DNA from: a virus
Strand: one strand, 5' to 3'
DNA: 42,736 bases
Virus record (IMG/VR): IMGVR_UViG_3300046787_000141
Location: 1-42,736 of that record
Shown: piece after piece, positions 20,714 through 27,016 of the stretch
Numbering within the stretch: the first letter of the stretch is position 1
Layout of the letters: each line of letters starts with the position of its first letter
Program-made: the position numbers and the translations under genes
The notes under the pieces: generated by a model
Seen by the model: only the letters and a program-made list of their open reading frames with translations
Databases searched by the model: none
What the model was told of the DNA's origin: nothing

Positions 20714-20748
20714 CCCCGATTGTTCTCCTACGCAGTCGGGGTTTTTTT
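20714..20748 (+). terminator. Terminator upstream of replication initiator
   Basis: CCCCGATT (20714-20721) pairs with AGTCGGGG (20734-20741) with one G-T pair, followed by TTTTTTT at 20742-20748. The ATG of the next gene is at 20753, so expression of that gene requires read-through or a second promoter. Confidence 0.8.
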
Positions 20749-20752
20749 ATTC

Positions 20753-21496
20753 ATGGCAAAAATCACAATTAAAAATAGGTATGCAACAGTACCTAATGAT
20801 TTGCTCAATTCCGATAAAATTTCATTAAAAGCAAAGGGATTGTACGCATTTATTCAATCTAAACCGGATACTTGGGATTTTAGTGTAGAACGTATTTCAA
20901 AGCAAATATTAGAAGGTACTACGGTTGTTTCATCAGCACTAAGAGAGCTTGAAGCATTTGGTTATTTACGCAGGAAACGTTTTCAAAACGCATCAGGATT
21001 TTGGCTTGTAGAATACGAATTAAACGAATCGATAAATCCTGTAGTAGAAAATCCTACTAAGGAAATCCTAGTATCAGGAAATCCTGTGCAGGAAAATCCT
21101 GTATCAGGAAAACCTACAAATATTAGTAAGAAAGATTTTAGTAAAAAAGATACTAATAAAGAAATAGTAGTAAAAAATAATAGGGATTTGCTTTTTGAAA
21201 AATGGTTCAAGTATAAAAAGGAAAAAAAACAATCATATACTGAAACCGGTATAAAATCACTTTATGAGAAATGGCAAAAACACACAGACGAACAATTAGC
21301 TGAAATTATAGAGCAATCAATATCAAATAATTGGGCAGGCTTGTTTCCATTAAAACAACAAGTTGCTAATTTTAAAGCACCACAAAAAGGTAAAATACAA
21401 TCGGCTTATGAAAACATAAGTCAGGCAGGCAACAACATTTTAAAACAAATTGAAGATGGCACTTACGTTAATCCATTCGCAACCGGCAATAAATAA
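20753..21496 (+). CDS. HTH replication initiator-like protein
   Basis: The 247-residue protein starts at the ATG after the terminator; the frame reaches upstream to a TTG inside the terminator loop, which is rejected. Residues about 1-95 form a winged-helix domain typical of phage replication initiators: VPNDLLNSDKISLKAKGLYA, then IQSKPDTWDFSVERISKQI and SALRELEAFGYLRRKR. A linker with 5-residue repeats (NPVVE, NPTKE, NPVQE, NPVSG) follows, then a charged C-terminal domain (LFEKWFKYKKEKKQSYTETG). It would bind the origin and recruit a helicase. The linker DNA may itself be the origin. Confidence 0.72.
   Translation: MAKITIKNRYATVPNDLLNSDKISLKAKGLYAFIQSKPDTWDFSVERISKQILEGTTVVSSALRELEAFGYLRRKRFQNASGFWLVEYELNESINPVVENPTKEILVSGNPVQENPVSGKPTNISKKDFSKKDTNKEIVVKNNRDLLFEKWFKYKKEKKQSYTETGIKSLYEKWQKHTDEQLAEIIEQSISNNWAGLFPLKQQVANFKAPQKGKIQSAYENISQAGNNILKQIEDGTYVNPFATGNK
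21034..21115 (+). repeat. Iteron-like repeats inside the initiator gene
   Basis: AAATCCT recurs at 21034, 21049, 21063, 21079 and 21094, with AAACCT at 21110, so six units are spaced 14-16 bases apart. Several are part of GGAAATCCTGT-like units, and AGGAAATCCT is nearly self-complementary. Iterons inside the initiator gene are the lambda O type of origin. Confidence 0.55.
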
Positions 21497-22199
21497 TTTA
21501 AGCGCAAGCGAGATGCAAATCTACAACGCTCAACTATCCCCTCGTTTAGCTACTTTACAGCCATCTGACAAGACTAAAATAGCAATGGAGGTATATTTGT
21601 TAGCTAAGATTAAATTGGGGCTTAATTCACCAAGTCCAGAAGAAGAACAGGCAACGATTTCTATTTTATTAGATGACCTTGAAAATTTCAACACACTAAC
21701 CAAGGATGAAATTATAATTGCTCACAAAAAAGGTTTAAACGGTGAATTTTTAGGACCAAAGGACAATCAGGTATTTTTTAACAGTTCAAACTTTGTTCAA
21801 TGGGTCAGGAAGTACGAAGAAAATAAACGTGCTGTTATGGGCAAGATTGCTAACGCTAAACAGGAGCAAGAAACACTTGAAGAGCCAAGCGAAGAAGTAT
21901 TGAAGCTACAAGCCATTAACATTGCCAATATGTATGCTGACCAATTAAGTAAAAGCAAATCAGTAGGTGAAACGTTTAAATGGGCAGGAGGTTTAAATCA
22001 TTTGTATGACTACGCAAAGAAATTTAAACTACTGGTAATGACCGAAGAACAGCGAGCAAAGCTAATTGCTAAATTTAAGGACAAATTCGACAACGAAGCA
22101 GAGTTTGTTGCAGCCTGTAAAACACAAGCATATAAAGATTTTATTATCAGTTTAGTTGATTTTAATGCCCGATTTGATGAAAATGGAAATTATTTATAA
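21456..22199 (+). CDS. Replication-associated hypothetical protein, 247 aa
   Basis: The ATG at 21456 overlaps the initiator gene by 41 bases; an ATG at 21512 just after that gene is an alternative start and would shorten it by about 19 residues. The protein has a conserved-looking start (SASEMQIYNAQLSPRLATLQ), a SPSPEEEQ segment, KGLNGEFLGPKDNQVFFNSS and FVQWVRKYEENKRAVMGK, then helices to the end. Pairing with the initiator suggests a helicase-loader-like role (the lambda O and P arrangement), but no AAA+ motif is present. The stop lies within the second 32-bp repeat. Confidence 0.65.
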   Translation: MALTLIHSQPAINNLSASEMQIYNAQLSPRLATLQPSDKTKIAMEVYLLAKIKLGLNSPSPEEEQATISILLDDLENFNTLTKDEIIIAHKKGLNGEFLGPKDNQVFFNSSNFVQWVRKYEENKRAVMGKIANAKQEQETLEEPSEEVLKLQAINIANMYADQLSKSKSVGETFKWAGGLNHLYDYAKKFKLLVMTEEQRAKLIAKFKDKFDNEAEFVAACKTQAYKDFIISLVDFNARFDENGNYL

Positions 22200-22224
22200 A
22201 ATTTATTTTAATTTATTTTTTTAT
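22193..22224 (+). repeat. 32-bp AT-rich direct repeat, copy 2 (early promoter)
   Basis: This is identical to 17208-17239. It begins in the last codons of the preceding gene and is followed by a -7-like box with its last base 23 bases after the repeat end, as in copy 1. Confidence 0.75.
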
Positions 22225-22239
22225 ATAAAACAATTTGAT

Positions 22240-22247
22240 TTACTTTG
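22240..22247 (+). promoter_or_regulatory. TTACTTTG -7-like box, early promoter 2
   Basis: This is one base off TAnnTTTG, 29 bases before the ATG at 22276, matching early promoter 1 in geometry. The leader carries AACAACAAAAC (22256-22266). Confidence 0.5.
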
Positions 22248-22275
22248 GTACATCAAACAACAAAACAATATCAAA

Positions 22276-22515
22276 ATGGAAATGCAATCTATCAATTTAA
22301 CAAAAACAGCCGGTATTATGCTTAAAGGTGAAGCAATTATATCTGGAGTAAATGTGTTTTTTTATTACAATCCTATTAAGGACAGATTTACCGCAATTTC
22401 TTTTAATATTTATCAAGCATACAATGTTTTTCCTTATGTTAATCGTGATGTTCCACAAGAATATTTAGTTGGCTCATTCATTTCTAAATATATTAAGTCA
22501 AACAATTTAATCTAA
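22276..22515 (+). CDS. Hypothetical early protein, 79 aa
   Basis: This is the first gene behind the second 32-bp-repeat promoter. The frame is open further upstream but the ATG at 22276, after the CAA-rich leader, is preferred (MEMQSINLTKTAGIMLKGEA). The sequence is aromatic-rich and beta-like (GVNVFFYYNPIKDRFTAISF). No family is recognised. Its promoter and leader match those of the gene at 17292, suggesting co-regulation. Confidence 0.62.
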   Translation: MEMQSINLTKTAGIMLKGEAIISGVNVFFYYNPIKDRFTAISFNIYQAYNVFPYVNRDVPQEYLVGSFISKYIKSNNLI

Positions 22516-22522
22516 TTCAACA

Positions 22523-22738
22523 ATGGAAACTATCGGATATTTTGAGGAATACATTATCGCAGGAAAATTCATCGGTTGTAAAGTTTGCAATCAGCAAGAC
22601 AGAGAAATTGGCTATTACGGTAAGCAAACATTTGTAGCTGAATCTACTATTATTTTAGAAGGCAATAAAAAAATCAAGAAAGGTCAAGAATACTACACTC
22701 GGTATTATCCCTTAAACGGTAGAATCACAAAAAATTAA
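22523..22738 (+). CDS. Hypothetical protein, 71 aa
   Basis: The family is not recognised. The sequence begins METIGYFEEYIIAGKFIGCK and contains a pair of Cys-bearing strands (GCKVCNQQDREIGYYG); two Cys alone do not make a metal site. The basic C-terminus is KKGQEYYTRYYPLNGRITKN. It follows the previous gene by seven bases in the same operon. Confidence 0.6.
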   Translation: METIGYFEEYIIAGKFIGCKVCNQQDREIGYYGKQTFVAESTIILEGNKKIKKGQEYYTRYYPLNGRITKN

Positions 22739-22760
22739 TTTACTCTCAAATTTTTATTTT

Positions 22761-23222
22761 ATGAAACGTTACAAACCAACCAAATTTGAATTACAAGTAT
22801 CAGAATACATAATTGCATACAAATCATTATCAAATATTAAACATAGAGTTACATCTGCTGACGATGCCTACAAAGTTATAAAACCATATTTTCAAGAATA
22901 TGAAGGTGTAAAAGAAGTATTTTATACTATGTATTTAGATAACCAAAGTAATGTAATTGGTATTTATAAATGTGCTGAAGGCTCAATAAGCAATTGTTTA
23001 GTAGATGTTCGATTAATTGTAAAACCTGCAATTGAATTACTTGCTTCTACTGTTATTTTATTTCATAATCATCCATCAGGAAATACTTCAATTTCACAGG
23101 CAGATAAAAAAATTACAGAACAAGTAAAAGATGGTTTAAATTTATTTAGCATTCATGTTGTTGACCATATTATTTTAACTAATCCTGATTATGTTTCATT
23201 TGCAAATTCAGGTTTGTTATGA
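22761..23222 (+). CDS. radC: RadC-like JAB/JAMM-domain protein
   Basis: The 153-residue protein contains the RadC-type JAMM signature FHNHPSGNTSISQAD, giving His102, His104 and Asp115 as metal ligands, with Glu52 in GVKEVFY as the likely catalytic acid. HVVDHIILT near the C-terminus is also typical of RadC. The N-terminal HhH region of chromosomal RadC is missing; only the JAB domain is present, as in many mobile elements. The substrate of RadC is unresolved, and a role in recombination or anti-restriction has been proposed for mobile copies. It overlaps the next gene by ATGA. Confidence 0.85.
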   Translation: MKRYKPTKFELQVSEYIIAYKSLSNIKHRVTSADDAYKVIKPYFQEYEGVKEVFYTMYLDNQSNVIGIYKCAEGSISNCLVDVRLIVKPAIELLASTVILFHNHPSGNTSISQADKKITEQVKDGLNLFSIHVVDHIILTNPDYVSFANSGLL

Positions 23223-23443
23223 TTCGTAAAAATAAAACGGCTGTTTTTATTGTTGGTTTAGCATTAACACTATTCATTCTTTACAGTAAAGAGGAACAGC
23301 AAATTGAAGAAAATTACAGGCAATTTGTAAAATATAGCAACGATAATTCTGATACATATCACGAAGATTTTGACAGCACTTATTTTTACAATGGTTGCAA
23401 GGCAAACACATTTAAATCAAAACACATTTGCAATGGAAAATGA
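23219..23443 (+). CDS. Small single-span membrane protein, 74 aa
   Basis: The N-terminus is basic (MIRKNKTA), followed by one membrane helix (VFIVGLALTLFILY) and an acidic, Asn/Tyr-rich outside or periplasmic part with two Cys near the end (YNGCKANTFKSKHICNGK). No lipobox is seen. No family is recognised. It overlaps radC and the next gene. Confidence 0.58.
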   Translation: MIRKNKTAVFIVGLALTLFILYSKEEQQIEENYRQFVKYSNDNSDTYHEDFDSTYFYNGCKANTFKSKHICNGK

Positions 23444-23816
23444 GTTCGTGACATTTGAGCAAGCCGTAGAATTAAAGAAACTATTGTACGGAGAGCATTA
23501 TGGAGATGATTATTTAGCTTGGTATTCTAGCAACAAAGACTTTCATTACAGGAATATTAATTCGCCTGTTTACCCAAATAATCAGTCATTTATTGCACCA
23601 CTTAAACAACAAGTATTTAGATGGTTTAGGGAAAAGTATAATCTAATTGGTTTAATTGAAGGCGGGTATGATAGTTATAAAAATGTTTATAGCTATGTTA
23701 TTTGGAAAGGCTCATATGATGATTGGTTATATTATTATTGGGACACTTACGAAGAAGCAGAGAATGCTTGTATTGATAAACTTATAGAGATAGCTAAACA
23801 AAAAGACAATGGGTAA
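23433..23816 (+). CDS. Hypothetical protein, 127 aa, aromatic-rich
   Basis: The ATG at 23433 (MENEFVTFEQAVELKKLLYG) is chosen over upstream starts that would overlap the membrane protein more. The sequence is rich in Tyr and Trp (YGDDYLAWYSSNKDF, SYVIWKGSYDDWLYYYWDTY) and ends with a helix (EEAENACIDKLIEIAKQK). Small proteins with this FEQA..LK..G pattern are frequent in phages of Bacteroidota; their function is not known to me. It overlaps the next gene by eight bases. Confidence 0.65.
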   Translation: MENEFVTFEQAVELKKLLYGEHYGDDYLAWYSSNKDFHYRNINSPVYPNNQSFIAPLKQQVFRWFREKYNLIGLIEGGYDSYKNVYSYVIWKGSYDDWLYYYWDTYEEAENACIDKLIEIAKQKDNG

Positions 23817-24030
23817 GTATAAATACATAGGAAATGATAACTATTTTATTAAAAATGGAGATGTAATTAATGCAGAGCCTACTACTTGGTCTATACAAAA
23901 TGTGAATAGTAAAGATAGGGATACTGTAAAAGTTATATACTTTAAAAATGTAGGCTTTGATGGAAAAGATGTTCCAATTAATTTAGAAAGTTTTATAGAA
24001 ATAGTTAAACAACAAAATAATGGAAACTAA
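23809..24030 (+). CDS. Hypothetical protein, 73 aa
   Basis: The sequence (MGKYKYIGNDNYFIKNGDVI, then STKDRDTVKVIYF-like strands) suggests a small SH3-like or beta-barrel fold: the opening KYKYIGN...KNGDVI resembles short SH3-type domains in phage early genes. There are no catalytic motifs. It overlaps both neighbours. Confidence 0.58.
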   Translation: MGKYKYIGNDNYFIKNGDVINAEPTTWSIQNVNSKDRDTVKVIYFKNVGFDGKDVPINLESFIEIVKQQNNGN

Positions 24031-24253
24031 AAAAACAGCAGTAGAATGGCTTTACGAAAATTTGCCATTGTTACCATACACAATTAAAGATTTTGAATAC
24101 AACGAAGAAATATTACGTCAAGCAAAGGAAATGGAAAAAGAGCAGATAATGGATGCTTATTTAATTGGTTTAGCATTTTTAATAGAAATGAAAGCTACAA
24201 TTCAAGCAGAACAATATTACAACGAAACCTATAAACAAAAAGAAAATGCTTAA
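24020..24253 (+). CDS. Hypothetical protein, 77 aa, helical
   Basis: This helical acidic protein (METKKTAVEWLYENLPLLPY, EILRQAKEMEKEQIMDAYLI, AEQYYNETYKQ) resembles a recurring small phage protein whose ending of the type AEQYYNETY I have seen in Bacteroidota phages, without known function. AACAACAAAA (24008-24017) just before its ATG is complementary to ten bases of the candidate small RNA. It overlaps the next gene by eight bases. Confidence 0.58.
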   Translation: METKKTAVEWLYENLPLLPYTIKDFEYNEEILRQAKEMEKEQIMDAYLIGLAFLIEMKATIQAEQYYNETYKQKENA

Positions 24254-24425
24254 AATATTGATTGAACTGATAATTGGCTATGCCGCAATATTTATTATTT
24301 ACTCTATTTTGGATTACATTCAAAAAAAGTTTGATTTTGAAGAATTGTATTCGATTATTTTGCTTTCTTATTTAAGCTGGCAAGCAATATTATTGGGTGA
24401 GTATTTACTAAAACTTACATATTAA
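24246..24425 (+). CDS. Membrane protein, 59 aa
   Basis: The frame starts at an ATG overlapping the preceding gene. It encodes a first hydrophobic stretch (ILIELIIGYAAIFIIYSILD) and a second one (LYSIILLSYLSWQAILLG), consistent with two membrane helices joined by a charged loop (YIQKKFDFEE). No family is recognised. Two-helix micro-proteins can be holin-like, but lysis genes here lie elsewhere. Confidence 0.5.
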   Translation: MLKILIELIIGYAAIFIIYSILDYIQKKFDFEELYSIILLSYLSWQAILLGEYLLKLTY

Positions 24426-24427
24426 AA

Positions 24428-24643
24428 ATGACACCTAAAGAAAAAGCAGCTGAAATATTTAATAAAATGTGTGCATCAGTTGATGAACTATTGCCATATG
24501 ATGTTAAAGAATGTGCAATAATTGCAGTGGATGAGATAATTAATTGCCTTGATGATGATGATTTATATATTCAAGGAGAATCAAATATTGATGGGTTTAT
24601 TAGCTATTATAAAGAAATTAAACAAGAAATAGAAAAGTTATGA
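24428..24643 (+). CDS. Hypothetical protein, 71 aa
   Basis: This acidic helical protein (MTPKEKAAEIFNKMCASVDE, CAIIAVDEIINCLDDDDLYI) starts like the product of 25175 (MTPRETAIEIL), so the two may be distant paralogues. The TP(K/R)E.A.EI opening is a common small-protein signature in Bacteroidota phages and prophages. The function is unknown. It overlaps the nuclease gene by four bases. Confidence 0.6.
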   Translation: MTPKEKAAEIFNKMCASVDELLPYDVKECAIIAVDEIINCLDDDDLYIQGESNIDGFISYYKEIKQEIEKL

Positions 24644-25047
24644 AGCAAGAAGAACACCGGTTGCAAGTAGCTATTTGCAAATATTTAGATTTTAACGGAT
24701 ATGATTTTTTTGCAATCCCTAACGGTGGTATGCGAAACATTAAAGTGGCAGCTAAATTAAAGCAAGAAGGTGTCAAAGCCGGTGTTGCTGACCTGTTCAT
24801 ACCATTGTCTAATGCAAAGTATCACGGATTATTTATTGAGGTCAAATTTGGAAGAAATGGACAACAGCCAAGCCAAAAGAAGTTTGAAGCTACTGTAAAA
24901 AGTCACGGATACGAATATAAAATTGTTAAGTCACTTGACGAGTTAATTGAATTACTTAAAACATATCGTGCTGAACGTGCTGAAATTAGAACGTATTCAG
25001 ATGGGTACAAGGATGGTATGCTAAATGCTCAAATCACAAAAATATGA
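24640..25047 (+). CDS. VRR-NUC domain nuclease
   Basis: The 135-residue protein is a stand-alone VRR-NUC, a PD-(D/E)XK-type nuclease. The motifs are in order: Glu5 and Gln9 in the first helix, FFAIPNGGMRN, GVKAGVADLF (Asp51), FIEVKFGRNGQQPSQ (Glu67, Lys69, Gln75). Single-domain VRR-NUC proteins of phages cut branched DNA such as Holliday junctions. It may resolve recombination intermediates before packaging, complementing the ERF/exonuclease pair. It overlaps both neighbours by four bases. Confidence 0.85.
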   Translation: MKQEEHRLQVAICKYLDFNGYDFFAIPNGGMRNIKVAAKLKQEGVKAGVADLFIPLSNAKYHGLFIEVKFGRNGQQPSQKKFEATVKSHGYEYKIVKSLDELIELLKTYRAERAEIRTYSDGYKDGMLNAQITKI

Positions 25048-25178
25048 AGATAATAAATCAAAAAAATGTATTTGAATTTGTGCCTGCCATTACTTTTTAT
25101 AAAAATCGAGGTGGCGAATATAAAAAAGGAACATTAACAATTGCTTGGCTCAGCCTTGCTTTACAATTTAACATATGA
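25044..25178 (+). CDS. Hypothetical protein, 44 aa
   Basis: This short frame begins at an ATG overlapping the nuclease stop (ATGA) and ends overlapping the next ATG. It reads MKIINQKNVFEFVPAITFYK, then RGGEYKKGTLTIAWLSLALQ. It shares a V.PA.T(F/I).K pattern with the small protein at 26212 (VLPAVTIKVNTYSW), so both may belong to one micro-protein family. The function is unknown. Confidence 0.5.
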   Translation: MKIINQKNVFEFVPAITFYKNRGGEYKKGTLTIAWLSLALQFNI

Positions 25179-25390
25179 CACCAAGAGAAACAGCAATTGA
25201 AATCCTAAAAGATTGCGAATATATACAAGAGTTGGATTATGCGGTAAAAAATACAAACGCTAAAATTGAAGCAATTGAACAAGTAAATGTTGTTTTTAGC
25301 AAATTAGAATCTATCAATGTTGAAAACAAAATTGAGTTAATGGAATTTTGGCAAGATGTTTTATATGAAATAGTGCATTATGACTTATAG
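25175..25390 (+). CDS. Hypothetical protein, 71 aa
   Basis: This acidic helical protein begins MTPRETAIEILKDCEYIQEL. The opening matches the gene at 24428 and hints at local duplication. No catalytic motif or membrane segment is visible. It overlaps its neighbours and is certainly co-translated with them. Confidence 0.58.
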   Translation: MTPRETAIEILKDCEYIQELDYAVKNTNAKIEAIEQVNVVFSKLESINVENKIELMEFWQDVLYEIVHYDL

Positions 25391-25601
25391 AGAGCAAGCA
25401 ATTCAATGGGCAACAGAACAAATTGAAAGGAATCAATTAATTGAGCCAATTAAAATTAATGCTTGGGAAAAAATAGACAATCCGATATTGTTTTTACAAA
25501 CAAGCATACAAAGATTAAAATACGGCTCGGAAAGAGAGCAACGTGCAGTTTACAGCAGAATACGTAACCTAAAACAAAAACTAAATGAAACAGCTAAATG
25601 A
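25380..25601 (+). CDS. Hypothetical protein, 73 aa
   Basis: This helical protein (MTYREQAIQWATEQIERNQL, later SEREQRAVYSRIRNLKQKLN) has a basic C-terminal half that could bind nucleic acid. No family is recognised. It overlaps the previous stop by 11 bases and the next gene by 17. Confidence 0.57.
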   Translation: MTYREQAIQWATEQIERNQLIEPIKINAWEKIDNPILFLQTSIQRLKYGSEREQRAVYSRIRNLKQKLNETAK

Positions 25602-25935
25602 AGAAGAAAACATAATGATTTATTTAGGCTTGATTTCTGCCTTAATAGACCATATTGAACTTGACCTGTACAAATCAAAGTTTAGGGACAATTTTCTTAG
25701 ATATAAATTAAAAGATATTCAGAACGAATTAATCAAAAAAGAAAAGCTGGTATTTACAAGAGACAATAGTCATTCAGATAATGTACAAAAACAATATATG
25801 GATGCAGGAACAATTATGCTACGGTTTTTCTTAGTTGGTTTGCAAATGGGAAACTTAGATGAAATTAAAGCACAAGGATTCAATACACAATTAGAAATGT
25901 TATTGCATTCATACGGTATTAACACCGATGTGTAA
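25585..25935 (+). CDS. Hypothetical protein, 116 aa, helical
   Basis: The all-helical-looking protein (IMIYLGLISALIDHIELDLY, FRDNFLRYKLKDIQNELIKK) continues with a FFLVGLQMGNLDEIKAQGFN segment. The length and pattern resemble small phage structural or regulatory helical bundles; no family is recognised. An internal ATG at 25615 is a possible alternative start. Transcription probably restarts after it at the TACCTTTG box. Confidence 0.6.
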   Translation: MKQLNEEENIMIYLGLISALIDHIELDLYKSKFRDNFLRYKLKDIQNELIKKEKLVFTRDNSHSDNVQKQYMDAGTIMLRFFLVGLQMGNLDEIKAQGFNTQLEMLLHSYGINTDV

Positions 25936-25954
25936 AAAGGAATAAATTTTTATT

Positions 25955-25962
25955 TACCTTTG
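25955..25962 (+). promoter_or_regulatory. TACCTTTG -7 box before DUF3310 gene
   Basis: A perfect TAnnTTTG box lies in the 46-base gap, 20 bases before the ATG at 25982. It would start an operon running through the DUF3310, ParB-like, glycosyltransferase and terminase genes. Confidence 0.6.
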
Positions 25963-25981
25963 AAATATAAAACCTACCAAA

Positions 25982-26212
25982 ATGAATTACGTTGAGCCAC
26001 ACGAAAAAATCGATTTTGTAAATCAGCCACCGCATTACAAATCAAAAGGCGGTATTGAATCAATAGAAGTTATCGAATCATTTGAACTAAATTTTAACCT
26101 TGGCAATGCTGTAAAATATATCTTACGTTGCAATAAGAAGGGAAACAAAAAACAAGATTTAGAAAAAGCAATTTGGTATCTTAAACGTGAACTAATTAAT
26201 TTTCAAGGATAA
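25982..26212 (+). CDS. DUF3310 (SaV-like) protein
   Basis: The 76-residue protein matches the DUF3310 pattern throughout: VNQPPHYKSKGGIESIEVIE, LNFNLGNAVKYILRCNKKG and QDLEKAIWYLKREL. The family is widespread in phages and often lies near nucleotide-metabolism or replication genes. Its biochemical role is not settled. It is the first gene after a clear promoter box, and its stop overlaps the next ATG. Confidence 0.88.
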   Translation: MNYVEPHEKIDFVNQPPHYKSKGGIESIEVIESFELNFNLGNAVKYILRCNKKGNKKQDLEKAIWYLKRELINFQG

Positions 26213-26340
26213 TGATTGGAATCGGATTGCTAAGAAATAAAGTTGAAGTTTTGCCTGCTGTTACCATTAAGGTAAACACGTATTCGTGGTATGTATCGTT
26301 TCGATGGGTAATATTTGAACTAAGAATTTTTAGTGTATGA
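26212..26340 (+). CDS. Hypothetical protein, 42 aa
   Basis: This small frame starts at the ATG overlapping the DUF3310 stop and reads MIGIGLLRNKVEVLPAVTIK, then TYSWYVSFRWVIFELRIFSV. It is beta-like and aromatic-rich, similar in pattern to the 44-residue product of 25044. It overlaps the next gene by ATGA. The function is unknown. Confidence 0.5.
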   Translation: MIGIGLLRNKVEVLPAVTIKVNTYSWYVSFRWVIFELRIFSV

Positions 26341-26447
26341 AATCTGAAGAAAGATTGATTTTTGAAGCTATTTTAATCGGTATGGTTGAAATAGCTTTTA
26401 TCATTTATATGACAATTAAAATTTTAAAACAAAGAAATAACCAATGA
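26337..26447 (+). CDS. Tiny membrane protein, 36 aa
   Basis: Starting at an ATG overlapping the previous stop, it encodes a charged start (MKSEERLIFE), one membrane helix (AILIGMVEIAFIIYMTIKIL) and a basic end (KQRNNQ). The stop overlaps the ParB-like gene start. No family is recognised. Confidence 0.5.
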   Translation: MKSEERLIFEAILIGMVEIAFIIYMTIKILKQRNNQ

Positions 26448-27016
26448 ATGCTGAATTAATTAAAATCGGTGAAATTAAATCTAATCCTAACAACCCAAGG
26501 ATTATCAAGGATGATAAATTTAAAAAACTTGTAAATTCAATTAAGGAGTTTCCAAAGATGCTTGAATTGCGTCCAATAGTTGTTAACGATGATATGGTTG
26601 TGCTTGGTGGCAATATGCGATTAAAAGCATGCAAAGAAGCAGGATTAAAAGAAGTGCCGGTCATCAAAGCATCTGATTTAACTGATGATGAGCAGAAGCA
26701 ATTTATTATTAAAGACAATGTAGGATTTGGGGAGTGGGATTGGGATATGCTTGCAAACGAGTGGGAAATTGAAGATTTAACCGAGTGGGGATTGGACCTA
26801 TGGAATAAGGGACTTGACGTAAACGAAATGAACGAAAGTGACATTGATTTACAGCAAGAGTTTGACCCAATTGGTTTATCAGCAGGATTGCAACGTGTTG
26901 TATTTATTTTTGATGGGCCGGAAGAAGCTGAAAGCTGGTTGAATCAACATCCCGAGTTACCACTTAAAAAAATGAATAACGCATGGCAAATCGACCTATC
27001 TACCCAATCTATATAA
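26444..27016 (+). CDS. ParB N-terminal-domain-like protein
   Basis: The 190-residue protein opens with the ParB/Srx fold pattern: IKIGEIKSNPNNPRIIKDDK, FKKLVNSIKEFP, RPIVVNDDMVVLGGNMRLKA, VIKASDLTDDEQKQFIIKDN. GGNMRLKA takes the place of the GERR-type loop that binds CTP in chromosomal ParB. The C-terminal part (LSAGLQRVVFIFDGPEEAES) is a short extra domain. In phages such proteins are often linked to DNA modification enzymes or terminases. Here it overlaps a glycosyltransferase-like gene by 34 bases and precedes the terminase, so a role in modification or packaging is inferred. No partition system is present. Confidence 0.8.
   Translation: MNAELIKIGEIKSNPNNPRIIKDDKFKKLVNSIKEFPKMLELRPIVVNDDMVVLGGNMRLKACKEAGLKEVPVIKASDLTDDEQKQFIIKDNVGFGEWDWDMLANEWEIEDLTEWGLDLWNKGLDVNEMNESDIDLQQEFDPIGLSAGLQRVVFIFDGPEEAESWLNQHPELPLKKMNNAWQIDLSTQSI

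Larger units (their letters stand above)
20648..20748 (+). ncRNA. Attenuator-like leader before replication initiator
   Basis: This ~100-base region between two genes has dense structure. A hairpin forms at 20696-20711 (GGTTT with AAACC). A terminator stem follows: CCCCGATT (20714-20721) with AGTCGGGG (20734-20741) and seven T. GTAGGAG (20667-20673) is perfectly complementary to CTCCTAC (20725-20731) in the terminator loop. GTAGGAG also looks like a Shine-Dalgarno sequence for a 9-codon frame at 20678. It may be a small RNA or a translation-sensitive attenuator controlling the initiator. Confidence 0.4.

Noticed and set aside
20720-20752. TTG start extending the replication initiator upstream
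   Set aside because: It would place 11 codons inside a strong terminator hairpin; the ATG at 20753 gives the expected HTH start.
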